64,000 nucleotides of DNA from positions 7,045 through 71,044 of the forward strand of contig NZ_BBVD01000019.1 of the NCBI RefSeq assembly GCF_000964545.1. Reading direction: 5' to 3'. The notes beneath the pieces are model-generated. The model did not search any database. It had not been told where the DNA came from and saw only the letters and a list, made by a program, of their open reading frames with translations. The translations under genes were made by a program, and so were the position numbers. Positions 62,036-64,000 of the stretch are shown one piece after another (position 1 is the stretch's first letter; every line of letters begins with the position of its first letter). Origin of the DNA: Comamonas thiooxydans. GTDB lineage: Bacteria; Pseudomonadota; Gammaproteobacteria; Burkholderiales; Burkholderiaceae_C.

Positions 62036-62716
62036 ATGACATCCGCTCATGCCGTGCAGACGCAAGCGTCGCGCGTGCCGTTTTACCTCTCCGTTCTCGT
62101 GGCGTTCCATATCGCCCTGGTCATCGCCAGCAACTACCTGGTGCAACTGCCCATCACGCTGCTGGGCTTTCACAGCACCTGGGGCGCCTTCAGCTTTCCG
62201 TTCATCTTTCTGGCCACCGATCTGACCGTGCGCCTGATCGGCAAGACCGCGGCGCGACGCGTCATCATGCGTGCCATGCTGCCCGCGCTCGTGGTGTCCT
62301 ATGTGGTGGGCGTGCTGTTCCATGAGGGCCGCTTCAATGGCTGGGAAGCACTGCAAAGCTTCAACGGCTTTGTGTTCCGCATTGCACTGGCCAGTTTTGC
62401 CGCCTATGTGCTGGGCCAATTGCTGGACATTCAGGTCTTCGACCGCATCCGCCAGAAAAGCCATTCCTGGTGGCTGGCTCCGGCGGCTGCGTCGGTGTTC
62501 GGCCAGGTGCTGGACACGGCAGCCTTTTTCTCGATCGCCTTCTGGCATAGCTCCGATGCCTTCATGGCGGCCAACTGGGTGGAAATCGCCATGGTCGACT
62601 ATGTCATCAAGCTGGGTGTGAGTCTGCTGCTGTTTGTTCCCGCCTATGGCGTGGTGCTGGCGGCCATTGTGCGCAGCATGAAGGTGCAGGTCGCGCCTGC
62701 AGCGGCGATGCGCTGA
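62036..62716 (+). CDS. yhhQ: queuosine precursor transporter (YhhQ/QPTR family)
   Basis: Inner-membrane carrier for preQ0/preQ1, 226 residues with six helices of the vitamin-uptake-transporter type. SNYLVQLPI, FPFIFLATDLTVRLIG and FGQVLDTAAFFSIAFW are hallmark blocks. AAGGA precedes the ATG by 5 bp and belongs to the putative riboswitch. A longer upstream frame has no family similarity. The gene is monocistronic as far as can be seen. Confidence 0.92.
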   Translation: MTSAHAVQTQASRVPFYLSVLVAFHIALVIASNYLVQLPITLLGFHSTWGAFSFPFIFLATDLTVRLIGKTAARRVIMRAMLPALVVSYVVGVLFHEGRFNGWEALQSFNGFVFRIALASFAAYVLGQLLDIQVFDRIRQKSHSWWLAPAAASVFGQVLDTAAFFSIAFWHSSDAFMAANWVEIAMVDYVIKLGVSLLLFVPAYGVVLAAIVRSMKVQVAPAAAMR

Positions 62717-63044
62717 GGATGCGGCGTGCAGGGCAGGCCCGGGTGCAGGGGCCTGTTCGACATGTGCATCGGCATTGCCATGTCCTGCTGGCAGCTGCAG
62801 CTTGTGCCTGGTTGGAGACGAAGAGCGGCAGTCCCGGATGACATCCGGTGATGGCCGAGTCGCCCGGGGGCTTTGACTTGTCGTTTGTCAACGAGTCAAT
62901 GGGATGCCACAAGGGCGTGAATTTTGGTAGAGCCTCGTTCCAGAAGATGGGTTTGGACGAGCCTTGCAAGATCGACAATCCGTCAGAAGGCCGCTTTGCC
63001 GCCACTGGTGATGACTATGGTTTCCGAACTCGTCCCAAGTCCAT
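62717..63044. other. 328-bp stretch without a recognisable gene
   Basis: Between the convergent yhhQ and bacterioferritin genes. Frames here are short or run into the bacterioferritin gene on the wrong strand. No repeat or regulatory site was seen apart from the terminator that follows. Confidence 0.5.
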
Positions 63045-63072
63045 GAAAAAGGCCGTCTATCAAGGACGGCCT
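63045..63072. terminator. rho-independent terminator after the bacterioferritin gene
   Basis: AGGCCGTC and GACGGCCT pair around a 7-base loop; on the minus strand a T-run follows. Confidence 0.85.
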
Positions 63073-63102
63073 CGGTATTTTTCCGCGCTGCGTTGCAGGG
63101 GC

Positions 63103-63567
63103 TCAGGTCTGGCTTTGCAGATAGTTTTGCAGTCCGACCTTGTCGATCAGTCCCAGCTGCTTTTCCAGCCAGTAGGCGTGGTCTTCCTCGGTATCGTGCA
63201 ACTGGGCCAGCAGGATGCCGCGGCTTACATAGTCGCGGTGCTGCTCGCACAGCGCCACGCCTTGCTGCAGGCCGGCACGGACTTCGTATTCGGTGTCCAG
63301 GTCCTTGCGCAACATCTCGGGCACGGTCTCACCGGGCGTGAATTCCTTGGGGCGCATGTCGGGGCGGCCGCCCAGCATCAGAATGCGGCGCAGCAGTGCG
63401 TCGGCGTGCTGGGTTTCTTCCTGCATCTCGTGGTCCAGGCGCGTGAAGAGCTTGGCGAACCCCTGGTCTTCATAGATGCGCGAGTGGGCGAAATACTGGT
63501 CGCGCGCCGCGAGCTCGCCGCGAAGCAGGTCCTTGAGGTAGTCGACGACTTCGGGATGGCCTTGCAT
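63103..63567 (-). CDS. bfr: bacterioferritin-like ferritin lacking the haem methionine
   Basis: Iron-storage protein of 154 residues. Ferroxidase residues are in place: E18, E51, H54, E93 (E. coli 94) and the EEDH pair near the C-terminus, and the end GLQNYLQSQ is typical of bacterioferritin. Residue 52, the haem ligand Met in E. coli Bfr, is Thr here (EETQHAD), so a haem may not bind. A longer upstream frame has no similarity. Ribosome binding site weak. A second, haem-binding subunit may be encoded elsewhere. Confidence 0.9.
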   Translation of the reverse strand: MQGHPEVVDYLKDLLRGELAARDQYFAHSRIYEDQGFAKLFTRLDHEMQEETQHADALLRRILMLGGRPDMRPKEFTPGETVPEMLRKDLDTEYEVRAGLQQGVALCEQHRDYVSRGILLAQLHDTEEDHAYWLEKQLGLIDKVGLQNYLQSQT

Positions 63568-64000
63568 AGTTGTTGTTCTCGGTGAGTTTTCGAAGCCTGA
63601 AGTATCCCGCGACTGGCTTCGGGAATCAAAGGCAGCTATCAATTCCCGAGCGCACGCGCTCTGGATGCGGGCTGTAAGCAGATGCATTCGCATTGCTTGG
63701 TGCGTATCGAGGCTGATCGGGTTCGTTCGATTCCTCGCAAGGGATGGTGATAACACCCAGCACTTTTGGTCAGCATGGACCGATCAACGGTAAAGCAGGG
63801 ACAGCACTTGGCGCACTTGGCAAGCCTCCGCAGAGGCTAGCCCTGCCCACAGGGCAGGATGCAGGGCCGCACGAGTTGGAACTGGCTGCGATGATGCCTC
63901 GAAAATCGAGTGCCCAGCTCGCCTTCCTCAATCGCCTGGGGTTCTCGGATCGTACAGTCAGGCCGAGACTGCTTCATTACAAGGGAAACGCTCGGCCCAC
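63568..64000. other. 433-bp end region without a confirmed gene
   Basis: Upstream of the bacterioferritin gene. It contains a small hairpin (CCCTG-CCCA-CAGGG near 63840) and an open frame from ATG 63891 that runs off the window (36 codons visible, Arg/Leu-rich, unrecognised). Too little is present to call a gene. Confidence 0.4.

Noticed and set aside
63891..64000. Start of a new gene at the right edge
   Set aside because: Only 36 codons are visible, Arg/Leu-rich, with no ribosome binding site or family signal.

Overview
The window looks like a chromosomal segment of a GC-rich betaproteobacterium of the family Comamonadaceae, most likely Comamonas testosteroni or a close relative. Three things support this. 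The 639-codon 3-hydroxybenzoate 4-monooxygenase with its divergent MarR repressor has the layout and length of the C. testosteroni MobA/MobR pair. There are several Bug/TctC-type periplasmic receptors. The intergenic spaces carry AGCGCT-type dispersed repeats of a kind I associate with this family. No rRNA, tRNA, CRISPR array, integrase or intact insertion sequence was seen.

Layout. 1-2.3 kb: end of a cytochrome bd oxidase operon (cydA fragment, cydB, cydX). 2.3-9.6 kb: a gluconate or sugar-acid module on the minus strand (gntK, TRAP transporter dctQMP, edd, eda) with a divergent LacI-type regulator and two matching GATAGCGCTATC operators. 9.6-15.8 kb: a GbsR/MarR-like regulator, an acyltransferase-3 membrane protein preceded by a perfect 32-bp palindrome, rnk, a radical-SAM protein under a LexA-like box, a Bug receptor and a LysR regulator. 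15.9-20.7 kb: phosphonate uptake and breakdown (phnDCE, an iron alcohol dehydrogenase, phnX) with no PhnW aminotransferase. 20.7-23.4 kb: mobR/mobA. 23.4-30.7 kb: small oxygenase-like and cupin proteins around a GGCAGA microsatellite, formaldehyde detoxification (frmA, fghA), and AraC/GlxA-type and XRE-type regulators. 30.7-36.5 kb: a 1,594-residue helicase-nuclease and a small secreted barrel-like protein beside an AT-rich gap. 36.5-39.5 kb: a DEAD-box helicase, a quinone oxidoreductase and an NTF2-fold protein.

39.6-52 kb is a dense TCA-cycle region: gltA, sdhE, sdhB, sdhA, sdhD and sdhC on the minus strand, then a GntR/UTRA regulator, then mdh, tam, a CitE-like lyase, a lysine/alanine-rich exported protein and acnB on the plus strand. 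52-60.2 kb is an accessory catabolic cluster: a decayed SDR gene, two Bug receptors, a FAD-linked oxidase, RidA, an alpha/beta hydrolase, an NAD-dependent epimerase/dehydrogenase and a frameshifted porin. A divergent FCD-type GntR regulator and twin perfect palindromes sit at its head. 60.3-64 kb: an XRE/MmyB-type regulator facing a small membrane protein, a queuosine-precursor transporter with a preQ1-I riboswitch-like leader, and a bacterioferritin lacking the haem methionine.

Together the genes describe a respiratory bacterium using organic acids, aromatics and phosphonates. Gluconate enters through the TRAP carrier and Entner-Doudoroff enzymes. 3-hydroxybenzoate is hydroxylated to protocatechuate. 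Phosphonoacetaldehyde gives acetaldehyde and phosphate. The carbon converges on the TCA cluster and aerobic respiration. The most novel parts are the accessory catabolic cluster (substrate unknown), the PhnW-less phosphonate cluster and the large helicase-nuclease.
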